Origin: Orbaceae bacterium lpD04
GTDB taxonomy: Bacteria; Pseudomonadota; Gammaproteobacteria; Enterobacterales; Orbaceae
Direction of reading: 5' to 3'
DNA: 64,000 nucleotides
NCBI GenBank assembly: GCA_036251935.1
Contig: CP133967.1
Location: forward strand, 1,187,488-1,251,487
Shown: positions 1 through 9,055 of the stretch, piece after piece
Position numbering within the stretch: the stretch's first letter is position 1
Layout: each line of letters starts with the position of its first letter
Made by a program: the position numbers and the translations under genes
Notes under the pieces: generated by a model
The model's database searches: none
Told to the model about the DNA's origin: nothing
Seen by the model: the letters and a program-made list of their open reading frames with translations, nothing else

Positions 1-2
1 AA

Positions 3-524
3 AATCATGATGAGGCAATCACATTTTATCCTTATACTGGTGGCGTGGTTGTTCGTGCCGGTGAAGTGCCGCAGTTGGGTGACGTTAGTCGTAATCCTTA
101 CCCACAGCACTATGTAAATGTTAATGCGCTACTAAAAGCCGCCCGCTCGCCCGAGATTGGCTCATTAGGCTTTGGCTCGATTAATGGTGAAGTTCGTTTT
201 AATAATCGCAGCTCAAAAGAGTGGCAAAGCCGCTTTGATGATGTGATAGCCACCGATATTGCTATTATTGATGAGTCTGCTGATGATGGTGTCGGCAAGC
301 AAGATGATAAAACAAAAACTATACGCCATAGTGTTAACACTGGCGAACTATGTCGCCATAGCGGACTATATTCGGCAACCATCAACGGTAAACTTGAGGA
401 TCGTGAGCTTGCAAGTGGCTATATTGTGGCGCCGTTTCGGGATAGTGAAACGGGGAAAATTTATCGAGAGATAACATGGCAACTGCTGCGCCGTGATGAT
501 GGCGGAGAAGTTTTTACCAAGTAA
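3..524 (+). CDS. C-terminal part of a DUF3396 (TsiV-like) type VI immunity protein, 5' truncated by window edge
   Basis: The frame is already open at base 3, so the true start lies before the window; 173 codons are visible, ending in TAA at 522-524. Near the visible start is RAGEVPQLGDV followed by YVNVNALLKAARSPEIGSL, a pattern I associate with DUF3396 proteins, which include immunity proteins against type VI secretion nuclease effectors. The second half (CRHSGLYSATINGKLED, then a Trp-containing C-terminus) resembles the Cys-x-x-Ser-Gly blocks of other polymorphic-toxin immunity families. No partner effector is visible because the upstream sequence is missing. Family assignment is from memory of the motif. 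If right, the protein would act in the cytoplasm by binding a cognate toxin. Confidence 0.5.
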   Translation, partial: NHDEAITFYPYTGGVVVRAGEVPQLGDVSRNPYPQHYVNVNALLKAARSPEIGSLGFGSINGEVRFNNRSSKEWQSRFDDVIATDIAIIDESADDGVGKQDDKTKTIRHSVNTGELCRHSGLYSATINGKLEDRELASGYIVAPFRDSETGKIYREITWQLLRRDDGGEVFTK

Positions 525-593
525 GCTTTAAAAATAAAACAATGCGATGGGTTACCATGCAAGGTTAATTACTTAAAATGTGGAATATCACTT

Positions 594-668
594 ATGATTA
601 AACAAATTATAATATTAACTACCTTACTAGCTGTTGCATCAAGTCAGGCGACTAGGCTTAATTGTTAG
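594..668 (+). CDS. possible 24-residue signal-peptide-like small ORF or gene remnant
   Basis: ATG at 594 opens 24 codons ending TAG at 666-668. The peptide begins MIKQIIILTTLLAVASSQA, with a charged start, a hydrophobic core and an A-S-Q-A end like an export signal, and then stops after five more residues. No good ribosome binding site precedes it. It could be the decayed 5' end of a secreted or immunity-type gene following the partial gene upstream, or chance. The rest of the 525-829 gap holds only AT-rich sequence and the rlmL promoter. Confidence 0.22.
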   Translation: MIKQIIILTTLLAVASSQATRLNC

Positions 669-792
669 TATTTAATACAAATAATCGAGTTATTTTGTCT
701 GGATAATATTTTATTTTAATTACACTTCATTTTGAATTTATTCGTGTAAAGGTAAATAACAAAACTTATTAGCTAATATCGTTAATCCTCTA

Positions 793-798
793 TATAAT
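793..798 (+). promoter_or_regulatory. -10 box of probable rlmL promoter
   Basis: A perfect TATAAT lies 32 bases before the rlmL ATG. The -35 region at the right distance is weak. A short TTGAC...GTCAA inverted repeat just downstream (799-816) overlaps the expected leader and could be an operator or chance. Confidence 0.4.
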
Positions 799-829
799 TG
801 ACGGCAATTTTGTCAAGTTGTAGATAAGC

Positions 830-2929
830 ATGAATAAACTATTTGCTAGCAGCCCTAGAGGGCTGGAAGAACTATTAAAAAAAGAGTTAACCGATATTGG
901 CGCTGCTGATTGTCAAGTTGCGCAAGGTGGTGTGTATTTTGAGGTAGATGAAGCGACATTATACCGCTCACTGTTATGGACAAGACTTGCCTCGCGCATT
1001 TTATTGCCCATTGCCGAGTTTGATATTTACAGTGATTTAGATCTTTATAGCTGTGCATTAAATATTAACTGGCCAACGATTTTTAATGTTGATGCCACAT
1101 TTATGATCCATTTTTCAGGCACGAATGATTTTATTCGTAATAGTCAGTATGGTGCGCTAAAGGTTAAAGATGCAATTGTTGATTGTTTCACTCGTAAAGT
1201 TGATCAGCGTCCAAATGTTACTAAAGAAAATCCCGATATTCGTATTCACGCTTTTTTAAATAAAAACCGCGTAATTTTATCCTTAGATTTAAGTGGCGAA
1301 AGCTTGCACCAGCGTGGTTATCGCGATAAGACGGGTGAGGCACCCCTTAAAGAAAATCTTGCAGCAGCAATTGTGCAGCGTTCGAGTTGGCAATATGAGC
1401 AGCCTTTAATTGATCCGATGTGCGGTTCTGGCACATTACTGATTGAAGCTGCAATGATGGCCGCTAACATTGCACCTGGTTTAAAACGTAAAAATTGGGG
1501 CTTCTTATCATGGTTAGGATTTAATCCAACATTATGGAACACGGTGCTTTTTGAAGCGAAAGAGCAGATCAAAACGATTACCACTCCGTTTTTTGGTTAT
1601 GATAATGATGCCAACGTAATTGCTAAAGCTATACAAAATGCTAATCAAGCCGGCGTTGGTCAGTTTATTACTTTTGCTGTGCAAGATGTAACAAAGTTAA
1701 CCAATCCTTGCGCTGATCTTACTGGCACGATTATTAGTAATCCTCCTTATGGCGAACGCCTTGAAAGTGAACCGGCGTTAATTGCCTTACATGCAACGCT
1801 TGGTCAGCGGATTAAACAATTTTTTGGCGGCTGGAATTTATCGTTATTTAGTGGTGCCCCGCAGTTATTAGATTGCCTACAAATGCGCGCCGATCGCTTG
1901 TTTAAGGCGAAAAATGGCCCACTTGATTGTGTACAAAAAAATTATTCAATTGCTAAGCGTGAGCAAAGTAATATTGCCAATGCCGTGCTGCCAGCTGATG
2001 ACTTTGCTAATCGATTACGTAAAAATGAACAAAAATTGGTTAAATGGGCTAAGCAAGAAGGTATTGAGTGTTATCGTTTGTATGATGCTGATTTGCCTGA
2101 ATATAACGTAGCAATCGATCGTTATAAAGATAAAGTGGTTGTGCAAGAGTATGCACCGCCTAAGACTATAGATCCACAAAAAGCTAAACAGCGCTTATTT
2201 GATATTATCAATGCTACCATGTCGGTACTTGGCTTAACGGCAAATCAATTGATTTTAAAAACTCGTGAAAGACAAAAAGGTAAAAAACAGTACCAAAGCC
2301 TTGCACAAAAGCAGGACTACTTTTTAGTTAAAGAGTATAACGCACAGTTTTGGGTTAACTTAACTGACTACTTAGATACTGGGTTATTTTTAGATCACCG
2401 TATTGCTCGTAAAATGATTGGTGAAATGACGCAGGGTAAAGACTTTTTAAACCTGTTTGCTTATACCGGTAGCGCAAGTGTTTATGCTGGGCTTGGCGGC
2501 GCTAAATCAACAACCACCGTTGATATGTCACGAACTTATTTAGAGTGGGCGGATCGTAATCTTAAAGAAAATGGTTTAATTGGTAAAAAGCACCGCTTAA
2601 TTCAAGCTGATTGCTTATTTTATTTGCGTGAAAGTGATGAGCAATTCGATGTAATTTTCATCGATCCACCTACGTTTTCAAACTCTAAACGGATGAGTGA
2701 TACCTTTGATGTACAGCGCGATCACCTTGATCTGATGCAGGATTTAAAACGTTTATTGCGCCCTAATGGGATCATTATGTTTTCAAATAATAAGCGTGGC
2801 TTTAAGTTAGATTATGATGGTTTAAGTCAGCTTGGTTTGCAGGCTAAAGATATTAGTGAGCAGACAATTTCATTAGATTTTAAGCGAAACAAACAGATCC
2901 ACTGTTGTTTCTTAGTTACAAATCGGTAA
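830..2929 (+). CDS. rlmL: 23S rRNA m2G2445/m7G2069 bifunctional methyltransferase RlmKL
   Basis: A fused enzyme making two methylations in the peptidyl-transferase region of 23S rRNA (m2G2445 by the N-terminal half, m7G2069 by the C-terminal half). The 699 residues nearly match the E. coli length of 702. An N-terminal THUMP region (about 45-155) is followed by methyltransferase 1 with DPMCGSG at 195 and the N6/N2-methylase signature NPPYGERL at 304. The second methyltransferase has NLFAYTG near 541 and DPPTFSNSK at 612. It stands alone, with its own promoter-like -10 box and a strong terminator after the stop. Both catalytic halves look intact. Confidence 0.97.
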   Translation: MNKLFASSPRGLEELLKKELTDIGAADCQVAQGGVYFEVDEATLYRSLLWTRLASRILLPIAEFDIYSDLDLYSCALNINWPTIFNVDATFMIHFSGTNDFIRNSQYGALKVKDAIVDCFTRKVDQRPNVTKENPDIRIHAFLNKNRVILSLDLSGESLHQRGYRDKTGEAPLKENLAAAIVQRSSWQYEQPLIDPMCGSGTLLIEAAMMAANIAPGLKRKNWGFLSWLGFNPTLWNTVLFEAKEQIKTITTPFFGYDNDANVIAKAIQNANQAGVGQFITFAVQDVTKLTNPCADLTGTIISNPPYGERLESEPALIALHATLGQRIKQFFGGWNLSLFSGAPQLLDCLQMRADRLFKAKNGPLDCVQKNYSIAKREQSNIANAVLPADDFANRLRKNEQKLVKWAKQEGIECYRLYDADLPEYNVAIDRYKDKVVVQEYAPPKTIDPQKAKQRLFDIINATMSVLGLTANQLILKTRERQKGKKQYQSLAQKQDYFLVKEYNAQFWVNLTDYLDTGLFLDHRIARKMIGEMTQGKDFLNLFAYTGSASVYAGLGGAKSTTTVDMSRTYLEWADRNLKENGLIGKKHRLIQADCLFYLRESDEQFDVIFIDPPTFSNSKRMSDTFDVQRDHLDLMQDLKRLLRPNGIIMFSNNKRGFKLDYDGLSQLGLQAKDISEQTISLDFKRNKQIHCCFLVTNR

Positions 2930-2938
2930 CAACTATTA

Positions 2939-2971
2939 AAATAGCACATCAATGATATTGATGTGCTATTT
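2939..2971 (+). terminator. rlmL terminator, perfect 15-bp stem
   Basis: Bases 2939-2953 and 2957-2971 are exact reverse complements around a 3-base loop. The A-rich and T-rich ends let it work in both directions, for rlmL and for the convergent arsC-like gene. Confidence 0.85.
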
Positions 2972-3022
2972 CTATTTCTACTTGCAATAATTAGCTTAGC
3001 CTTAAACTGTATTATTTAAATA

Positions 3023-3376
3023 TTACAGTATCAAAAGTACGCTTTCTGGCGGCCTGCCAATTTTTGCTTTGCCATTTGCAACAACAATCGGTCTTTCAAT
3101 CAGTTTTGGGTTTTGATGCATAGCGGTTAATAACTGTTCTTCATTAAGCTTTTCATTATCCAGTTCAAGCTCTTTATAGAGATCATCTTTTGTGCGCATT
3201 AGCTGCCTTGCTGATTCAAAGCCAAGCTGTTTAAGTAGTGTTTTTAAGGTATTGATTGATGGCGGCGCATCTAAATAAAGAATGATTTGTGGCTCAATGC
3301 CTTTTTCTGTTAATAAAGCGAGGGTTTCTCGGCTTTTTGAACATTTTGGATTGTGATAAATTGTAATTGGTTGCAT
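3023..3376 (-). CDS. ArsC/YfgD-family arsenate reductase-like protein
   Basis: A 117-residue cytoplasmic protein of the glutaredoxin-dependent ArsC family. It has the active-site segment NPKCSKSR (catalytic Cys12), an Arg in ERPIV at 95 and RPPE at 108, matching the three anion-binding positions of the fold. A good ribosome binding site (GGAGG) precedes the ATG. There are no arsR, arsB or other ars genes nearby, so this is more like the stand-alone YfgD branch than an arsenic-resistance operon member. The physiological substrate is therefore uncertain. It converges on rlmL across a shared hairpin. Confidence 0.85.
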   Translation of the reverse strand: MQPITIYHNPKCSKSRETLALLTEKGIEPQIILYLDAPPSINTLKTLLKQLGFESARQLMRTKDDLYKELELDNEKLNEEQLLTAMHQNPKLIERPIVVANGKAKIGRPPESVLLIL

Positions 3377-3445
3377 GGTTATTTTCCTCCATTAAATATA
3401 TATTCGTGACCAATAAAGATGCTCTAAAATAGCGCGGAAAATCAG

Positions 3446-3523
3446 AAGCTGGTAGATCTTAGGACCTCGTTCCGAGCCCTTTTAAAATGGAAGCGAGAGG
3501 CGAAGCCTCTCATCACCCAGCTT
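3446..3523. other. compact three-stem element, possible structured RNA or repeat
   Basis: AAGCTGG (3446-3452) pairs with CCAGCTT (3517-3523), closing a 78-base block. Inside are CTCG-TTC-CGAG (3466-3476) and a perfect GAGAGGC-GAA-GCCTCTC (3495-3511). The block is richer in GC than the rest of the 3377-3679 gap and has no run of T expected of a terminator. It is not a recognisable tRNA. The strand cannot be decided. Confidence 0.4.
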
Positions 3524-3643
3524 ATAACAACGCTAAAGTTAAAACTAAAAAATCAAGTTTCTTGATTTCACTTGGCTATTGCCATACTGTAGCGTTTAAT
3601 ATAAAAAGCGCAAGAATTAATGCTAATTGAGTGAAAAAGCAGG

Positions 3644-3649
3644 TATAAT
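3644..3649 (+). promoter_or_regulatory. -10 box of probable rlhA promoter
   Basis: A perfect TATAAT lies 31 bases before the rlhA start codon, implying a leader of roughly 20-25 bases. No convincing -35 element sits at 16-18 bases upstream. Confidence 0.4.
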
Positions 3650-3679
3650 TCGCCGGTTTCTTTTATTTGTGAATAGCCC

Positions 3680-5611
3680 ATGACTTTATTACATAATCAA
3701 CTCGAATTACTTAGCCCAGCTAAAGATATTGAAATTGCCAAACAAGCCATTTTGCACGGTGCAGATGCCGTTTATATTGGTGGTCCTAGTTTTGGCGCTC
3801 GTCATAATGCCGGTAATTCGGTCAATGATATTGCTAAACTCGTTCAGTTTGCCCATCTTTATCGCGCTAAAATATTTGTCACCTTAAATACCATTTTGCA
3901 TGATAATGAGCTTGAACCTGCTCGACTGCTTATTCATCAGCTTTATGATGCAGGCGTTGATGCACTAATTGTGCAAGATATGGGCATTTTAGCGTTAGAT
4001 ATTCCGCCGATTGAGCTACACGCCAGTACCCAAATGGATATTCGAACCCCTGAAAAAGCCAAATTTTTAGCGGATATTGGCTTTTCACAAATCGTGCTGG
4101 CGCGTGAGCTTGATTTGCACGAGATCAAGGCTATCGGTCAGCAAACAGATGCCAATATTGAGTATTTTATTCATGGTGCACTTTGTGTGGCATTTTCTGG
4201 CCAATGTTATATTTCACATGCCCAAACGGGCCGCAGTGCTAATCGTGGTGATTGCTCGCAAGCTTGCCGTTTACCGTTTACCTTAAAAGATGATCAAGGG
4301 CGCGTTGTGGCGTATGAAAAGCATTTATTATCGATGAAAGATAACAATCAATCGAACAATCTTATCGAATTAGTTGGTGCGGGTGTTCGTTCATTTAAAA
4401 TTGAAGGACGCTATAAAGATCTTAGTTATGTTAAAAATATTACCGCATTTTATCGACAAAAATTGGATGATATTTTATTACAACGTCCTGATTTAGCACG
4501 GGCCTCAAGTGGCAAAACGGAGTACTTTTTTACGCCTGATGCTGAGCGAACTTTTCACCGCGGCAGTACCGACTATTTTGTGCATGGGCGTAAGGCGGAT
4601 ATTGGCGCGTTTGATTCACCAAAATTTGTTGGATTACAAGTTGGTGAAATTATAAAAGTGACAGATAAATCAATCGATATTAAAACTAAAAATCCATTGG
4701 TAAATGGTGATGGTCTTAATGTATTAGTTAAACGTGACGTTGTTGGCTTTAGGGCTGATAAAGTGGAAAAATTGTCTAGCGATATTTATCGTGTTTTCCC
4801 TAATGAGCTGCCAAAATCATTATTATCAATAAAACTACCTTACATTATAAACCGTAATTTAGATCACGTTTGGCAGCAAAGTTTATTAAAAGAGTCAAGC
4901 CAAAGGCGAATTGCCGTCGCGTTTAATCTTAAATCTTGCCAAGGCGGTATTGAACTTATCGCTAAAAGCGAAGAGGGCATTGAAGTAAGTCAAAGCTTAC
5001 TTAGCCAATTTGATTTAGCTGAGCAAGCTGACAAAGCACGTAAAAACTTGCAAGATAGTTTAGCTAAGTTAGGGCAAACTATTTATTATGCTTCAGCTAT
5101 CGAAATTGAGTTAGATCCTGTTTATTTTATTCCAAGCAGTCAACTAAATCAGCTTCGCCGTGATGTGATTGATAAACTTAGCGAGGCTAGAATGGCTAGC
5201 TACTTACGTAATACGCGTAAAGATGAAGTGTTACCCGCACCGATTTACCCTGAAACACAATTAAGTTTTTTAGCTAATGTGTATAATCACAAAGCGCGCG
5301 AGTTTTATTTACGTCATGGCGTTGAGCTTATTGAAAATGCTTATGAAAGTCATAATGTCAAAGATGATGCGCCACTTATGATAACTAAACATTGTTTACG
5401 ATTTGCCTTTAATCTTTGCCCAAAACAAGCTAAAGGTGTGCAAGGTGTAAAAACCAAAGTGACGCCGATGAAGCTTGTGCATAATAATGAAGAACTGATC
5501 TTAAAATTTAACTGTAAAGCATGTGAAATGCAGGTATGGGGCAAAATTAAATCCCATGTATTAAAAATGCCATTAGCGGGTAGCGAGATTATTTTTTTAG
5601 ATAAAAATTAA
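3680..5611 (+). CDS. rlhA: 23S rRNA C2501 hydroxylase RlhA (peptidase U32 family)
   Basis: RlhA hydroxylates C2501 of 23S rRNA, probably using prephenate-derived chemistry and an iron-sulfur cluster. The N-terminus (LELLSPAKDIEIAKQAIL) and the U32 Cys signature starting at Cys169 (GQCYISHAQTGRSANRGDC) are clear. A long C-terminal extension carries another Cys group near the end (CPKQ, CKACEMQ). At 643 residues it fits RlhA/YdcP (about 650) and not the shorter tRNA hydroxylation protein TrhP (about 450), which lacks the middle and C-terminal parts. It is a single gene with a -10 box just upstream. Confidence 0.88.
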   Translation: MTLLHNQLELLSPAKDIEIAKQAILHGADAVYIGGPSFGARHNAGNSVNDIAKLVQFAHLYRAKIFVTLNTILHDNELEPARLLIHQLYDAGVDALIVQDMGILALDIPPIELHASTQMDIRTPEKAKFLADIGFSQIVLARELDLHEIKAIGQQTDANIEYFIHGALCVAFSGQCYISHAQTGRSANRGDCSQACRLPFTLKDDQGRVVAYEKHLLSMKDNNQSNNLIELVGAGVRSFKIEGRYKDLSYVKNITAFYRQKLDDILLQRPDLARASSGKTEYFFTPDAERTFHRGSTDYFVHGRKADIGAFDSPKFVGLQVGEIIKVTDKSIDIKTKNPLVNGDGLNVLVKRDVVGFRADKVEKLSSDIYRVFPNELPKSLLSIKLPYIINRNLDHVWQQSLLKESSQRRIAVAFNLKSCQGGIELIAKSEEGIEVSQSLLSQFDLAEQADKARKNLQDSLAKLGQTIYYASAIEIELDPVYFIPSSQLNQLRRDVIDKLSEARMASYLRNTRKDEVLPAPIYPETQLSFLANVYNHKAREFYLRHGVELIENAYESHNVKDDAPLMITKHCLRFAFNLCPKQAKGVQGVKTKVTPMKLVHNNEELILKFNCKACEMQVWGKIKSHVLKMPLAGSEIIFLDKN

Positions 5612-5662
5612 TCATTTTCGCTTTCTTATTCCCTCACATACAAAATATGCCTAATAATAAAT

Positions 5663-5711
5663 TAGGTTATTATTAGCGTTGCTGCGATAGTGATAACCTA
5701 TTTTTATTTTG
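5663..5711 (+). terminator. probable rlhA terminator with alternative hairpin
   Basis: TAGGTTAT (5663-5670) pairs with ATAACCTA (5693-5700) and is followed by a T-rich run. An overlapping perfect 10-bp hairpin, CTAATAATAA (5651-5660) with TTATTATTAG (5667-5676), uses some of the same bases, so the two cannot form together. Confidence 0.5.
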
Positions 5712-5870
5712 AGATAATTAATGTATGCTATTATAAATACTAAATATTTTTATTTGGTATTCGTTTTCTGAACTATTTTTAAAACCATTATTTGAAATGT
5801 ATTGTCGTTTATGAGCAAGCATCACAGCTTATAATTTGCATCGTACACAACGTCACAATGGAGTATGAAA

Positions 5871-7265
5871 ATGAGTAATGAATCACCGATCAAAACTGTT
5901 AATCCTACCACCAATAAAGTTGAAAAAATCTACGATGAAATGACCATGGCACAAATTGACGTGTTATTTGCTAAAGCAGATAGCGCTTATCAGTCATGGA
6001 AAAAAACATCATTCTCACAGCGGGCGCAGGTATTACATAAAGCAGCAGCAATATTGCGCGAGCGTAAACAGTCACTAGCCAAGTTATGTACCATTGAAAT
6101 GGGTAAGTTATTAGGTGAAGCGGTAGGTGAAGTTGAACTTTGCGCTGATATCTTTGATTACTACGCGAGTGAAGGCGCTAAATTGTTAGCCGATAAAGAG
6201 ATTTCGGTTAAGCACGGTAAAGCGTTTTTAACTTATGATTCAATTGGAGTCTTACTCACGGTTCAGCCTTGGAATTTTCCGTTCTATCAAATTACTCGCA
6301 CTGCAGCTGCTAACATTATGGCGGGTAATACGGTGGTTTTAAAACATGCCTCAAATGTGCCACAATGCGCTGAAATAATGGAGAAGATCCTGCGTGAAGC
6401 CGGTGCACCAGAAGGCGTTTATACCAATTTATTTATTTCTGGCTCAAAAGTGTCTGAGCTCGTTACTGATCCTAGGGTAAAAGGCGCATCGTTAACGGGC
6501 AGTAAGCCTGCTGGTGCAAGCTTTGCATCTGCTGCGGCAAGCTGCGTTAAAAAATCAACATTAGAACTTGGCGGTAGTGATCCGTTTATTGTACTTGCTG
6601 ATGCTGACCTTGATTTGGCAGTTAAAACAGCAGCGTTAGGGCGCTTATATAATGCAGGTCAAGTGTGTGTATCACCAAAACGTATTATTGTTTTGCAATC
6701 GGTTGCAGATCAATTTATTGAGAAAGCTAAGTCACTTTATCAAAATATTGTGGTTGGTGATCCACTTGACCCTAAAACGCAATTAGCGCCATTAAGTAGT
6801 GAAAAAGCAGCACAAACCGTAATTAAACAAGTTGAATTGGCAGTAAGTGAAGGCGCAAAGCTGGTATTAGGCGGTAAACGTTTAGATAGAGAAGGCGCAT
6901 TTATGCAGCCAACGATATTGACGGGTATAACGCCAAATATGAAAGCCTACTTTGAAGAAATTTTTGGCCCAGTGCTTTGCATTTATGTTGTACAAAACAT
7001 TGATGAGGCCATTAAACTTGCTAATGCAACTGAGTTTGGCTTGGGCGGATCTGTATTTGGCAAAGATGAAAAAGAAGCCATTAACGTTGCGCGCCAAATT
7101 GTAACAGGTATGGTTTATATTAATCATACAACCGGCATTGCCCCAGAACTGCCATTCGGCGGCACGAAAGCGTCAGGTTATGGGCGAGAGCAAGCTGATG
7201 CAGGTATTCATGAATTTGTTAATGCCAAGCTTATTCGGGTTACCAAGCCTGATGCAGCGTATTAA
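5871..7265 (+). CDS. NAD(P)-dependent succinate-semialdehyde dehydrogenase, Sad/YneI-like
   Basis: An aldehyde dehydrogenase oxidising, most likely, succinate semialdehyde to succinate (4-aminobutyrate or putrescine catabolism). It has the cofactor-binding motif QPWNFPFYQ, the general base in LELGGSDPF (Glu232) and catalytic Cys266 in NAGQVCVSP, with the usual spacing of about 34. GGAG at 5859 suits the ATG at 5871 better than the ATG at 5865, which would be only one base away. The length of 464 and the LELGGSDPF sequence are closest to E. coli Sad. No transaminase is adjacent, so the exact aldehyde substrate is inferred from the family. Confidence 0.85.
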   Translation: MSNESPIKTVNPTTNKVEKIYDEMTMAQIDVLFAKADSAYQSWKKTSFSQRAQVLHKAAAILRERKQSLAKLCTIEMGKLLGEAVGEVELCADIFDYYASEGAKLLADKEISVKHGKAFLTYDSIGVLLTVQPWNFPFYQITRTAAANIMAGNTVVLKHASNVPQCAEIMEKILREAGAPEGVYTNLFISGSKVSELVTDPRVKGASLTGSKPAGASFASAAASCVKKSTLELGGSDPFIVLADADLDLAVKTAALGRLYNAGQVCVSPKRIIVLQSVADQFIEKAKSLYQNIVVGDPLDPKTQLAPLSSEKAAQTVIKQVELAVSEGAKLVLGGKRLDREGAFMQPTILTGITPNMKAYFEEIFGPVLCIYVVQNIDEAIKLANATEFGLGGSVFGKDEKEAINVARQIVTGMVYINHTTGIAPELPFGGTKASGYGREQADAGIHEFVNAKLIRVTKPDAAY

Positions 7266-7275
7266 TTTATAATAT

Positions 7276-7299
7276 TGATAGGGATAATAATCCCTATCA
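7276..7299. terminator. bidirectional hairpin between sad-like gene and pyrD
   Basis: TGATAGGGAT (7276-7285) and ATCCCTATCA (7290-7299) form a perfect 10-bp stem with a 4-base loop between two convergent genes. The T tails are weak on both sides. Confidence 0.65.
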
Positions 7300-7319
7300 C
7301 ACTTTATGATTAACAGATC

Positions 7320-8258
7320 TTAATACGGTAAAGCATCAATTGCTGCAAATTTTTCATCAATTATAGCCCCAGTTAGATCGCGCAGACGAGTTATATTATT
7401 TTGCTGACAATAGGCTTGTAAACCATCAATGATGTTAGACATGGTTGATGGTTCAATAAAGTTTGCTGTGCCAACTTGAACTGCGCTTGAACCTGCTAAG
7501 AAATATTCAATCACATCATCTACCGTTGTGATCCCTCCACAGCCTATAATTGGAATATTAATGTTTTTATAACATTGATACACCATTCGGATCATAATGG
7601 GTTTGATAGCAGGCCCTGATAATCCGCCCATAATATTGCCAAGTTTTGGCCGGCGAGTATTAATATCAATTGCCATGCCAAGTACGGTATTACCAACAAT
7701 CACTGCATCAGCGCCGTACTCTTGCGCGGCTTTCGCAACACTAATAATATCGCCAGTATTGGGGGTCAATTTTACCCATAGTGGTAACGTGGTTGCTTTA
7801 CGTAATTCCTTGACAACTTTCGCTGTAGAATCGGCTTCCATCGCAAACGCTTTACCGTGCGCTTCAATATTTGGGCAAGAAATATTAGCTTCAATTGCTG
7901 TGATCCCATCAACCATATCAAGTTTGGCTGCGAGTAAGCCAAAATCAGTTGCGGTATTGGCAGAAATGCTTGTTATTAATGGTGACGTATATTGCTGATA
8001 ATAAGGAACTGTTTGCTCGATATAATTGTTTAGTCCTTTACTTGGGATCCCAATTGCATTAAGCATCGCATTAGGAAGCTCGCAGGCTCTTGGCACCGGA
8101 TTACCCGCGCGTTTATCGGCGGTAAATGTTTTTGTGACAATTGCGCCAAGCTGATTGAAATCGATAATATCAGATAACTCTTTATCAAAGGTGCCTGATG
8201 CCGGCATTATTGGGTTATTTAAAATTAGGCCATTAATATCAACCGATAGATCGCTCAT
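7320..8258 (-). CDS. pyrD: dihydroorotate dehydrogenase class 1B, catalytic subunit
   Basis: An FMN TIM-barrel enzyme interconverting dihydroorotate and orotate, cytoplasmic and, as class 1B, coupled to NAD through PyrK. The class 1 active-site Cys is seen in NISCPN (Cys128); class 2 enzymes such as E. coli PyrD have Ser. The 312-residue length fits class 1B and there is no membrane-anchoring N-terminus. Its start overlaps the pyrK stop by four bases (ATGA), so the two are translationally coupled. Having the Firmicutes-type enzyme is unusual for a gammaproteobacterium; a second, class 2 pyrD elsewhere in the genome cannot be excluded. Confidence 0.92.
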   Translation of the reverse strand: MSDLSVDINGLILNNPIMPASGTFDKELSDIIDFNQLGAIVTKTFTADKRAGNPVPRACELPNAMLNAIGIPSKGLNNYIEQTVPYYQQYTSPLITSISANTATDFGLLAAKLDMVDGITAIEANISCPNIEAHGKAFAMEADSTAKVVKELRKATTLPLWVKLTPNTGDIISVAKAAQEYGADAVIVGNTVLGMAIDINTRRPKLGNIMGGLSGPAIKPIMIRMVYQCYKNINIPIIGCGGITTVDDVIEYFLAGSSAVQVGTANFIEPSTMSNIIDGLQAYCQQNNITRLRDLTGAIIDEKFAAIDALPY

Positions 8259-9055
8259 GCCATAAACTCCTTAATATCAAAAACCGGCCCATCAATGCAA
8301 ACTCGTTTACTACGCGGCTGACTTTCGCCCTCAATATTGAATGGTTTAACGCAGCAATAGCACATACCAATGCCACAAGCCATATGTTGTTCAAGCGCAA
8401 CTTCGCCGTCAATATTATGATTAATAGCTATTTTTTGTAATAGCTTGGTAAGCCGAGTTGATCCACAAGTGAACATCGCATCAATAGGGCGCTTTTGATG
8501 CTCGGCAAGAATAATTGCTTCAACATTTTCAACGCGACTTGAATTGTCAGTGTCGATAACTTCGATCACATTGGCATTAACATTTAAAAAACGTGCTTGT
8601 GACATTAAGCTATCACTATTTCTGGCACTAAGTAGGGCAGTAACTAAGATGTTTTTTTCAGCAGCAGCCTCAGCAAGCGGCGCAAGCGTTGCAAGGCCAA
8701 CGCCTCGGCCTACCACTAAAATATGCTTATAATGATCTTTTAAATTAAATCCTTTACCTAGTGGCCCAAGTACCGGCAGCTTATCGTTGGTTTTTAGTTC
8801 TGCCAGTGTACGCGTGCCACTGCCCGTTACTTTATATAAAAACTCAACTTGGCCTGTTTGGCTATTGGCAAAATAAGTGCTCATTGGCCGACGAAAAAAG
8901 GGCTTATCAGCCTGCGTTTGCGGGCAAAGTAAATTAAAAAATTGACCAGGCTTAACATTGGCCGCTTTTTCATCGACTTGGATAATCATGTGTTTATATT
9001 CATCATTAACCCATTGGTTACTTATGATGGTTGATCGGCTATCAATTGCTGTCAT
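8255..9055 (-). CDS. pyrK: dihydroorotate dehydrogenase electron-transfer subunit PyrK (FAD, 2Fe-2S)
   Basis: It moves electrons between NAD(H) and the FMN of PyrD. A ferredoxin-reductase fold has the flavin-binding segment RRPMSTYF near residue 60 and a nucleotide-binding region near VVGRGVGLATLAP. The C-terminal [2Fe-2S] ligands are in CGIGMCYCC plus the later RVCIDGPVF. The 266 residues match PyrK length. The gene starts directly after the stop of the amidohydrolase (TAA immediately followed by ATG) and overlaps pyrD by four bases, so three cistrons are tightly coupled. The motif order and the partner exclude a PreT-type dihydropyrimidine dehydrogenase subunit. Confidence 0.92.
   Translation of the reverse strand: MTAIDSRSTIISNQWVNDEYKHMIIQVDEKAANVKPGQFFNLLCPQTQADKPFFRRPMSTYFANSQTGQVEFLYKVTGSGTRTLAELKTNDKLPVLGPLGKGFNLKDHYKHILVVGRGVGLATLAPLAEAAAEKNILVTALLSARNSDSLMSQARFLNVNANVIEVIDTDNSSRVENVEAIILAEHQKRPIDAMFTCGSTRLTKLLQKIAINHNIDGEVALEQHMACGIGMCYCCVKPFNIEGESQPRSKRVCIDGPVFDIKEFMA

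Noticed and set aside
3680-5611. Calling the U32 gene trhP (yegQ)
   Set aside because: TrhP is about 450 residues; this protein is 643 with the extra RlhA-type C-terminal region.
7597-7998. Plus-strand open frame of 133 codons over pyrD
   Set aside because: Opposite strand of conserved PyrD sequence including the active site; a shadow.
7320-9055. PreA/PreT dihydropyrimidine dehydrogenase
   Set aside because: The barrel subunit is 312 residues with no C-terminal ferredoxin domain, and the partner has the PyrK-type single [2Fe-2S] Cys group.
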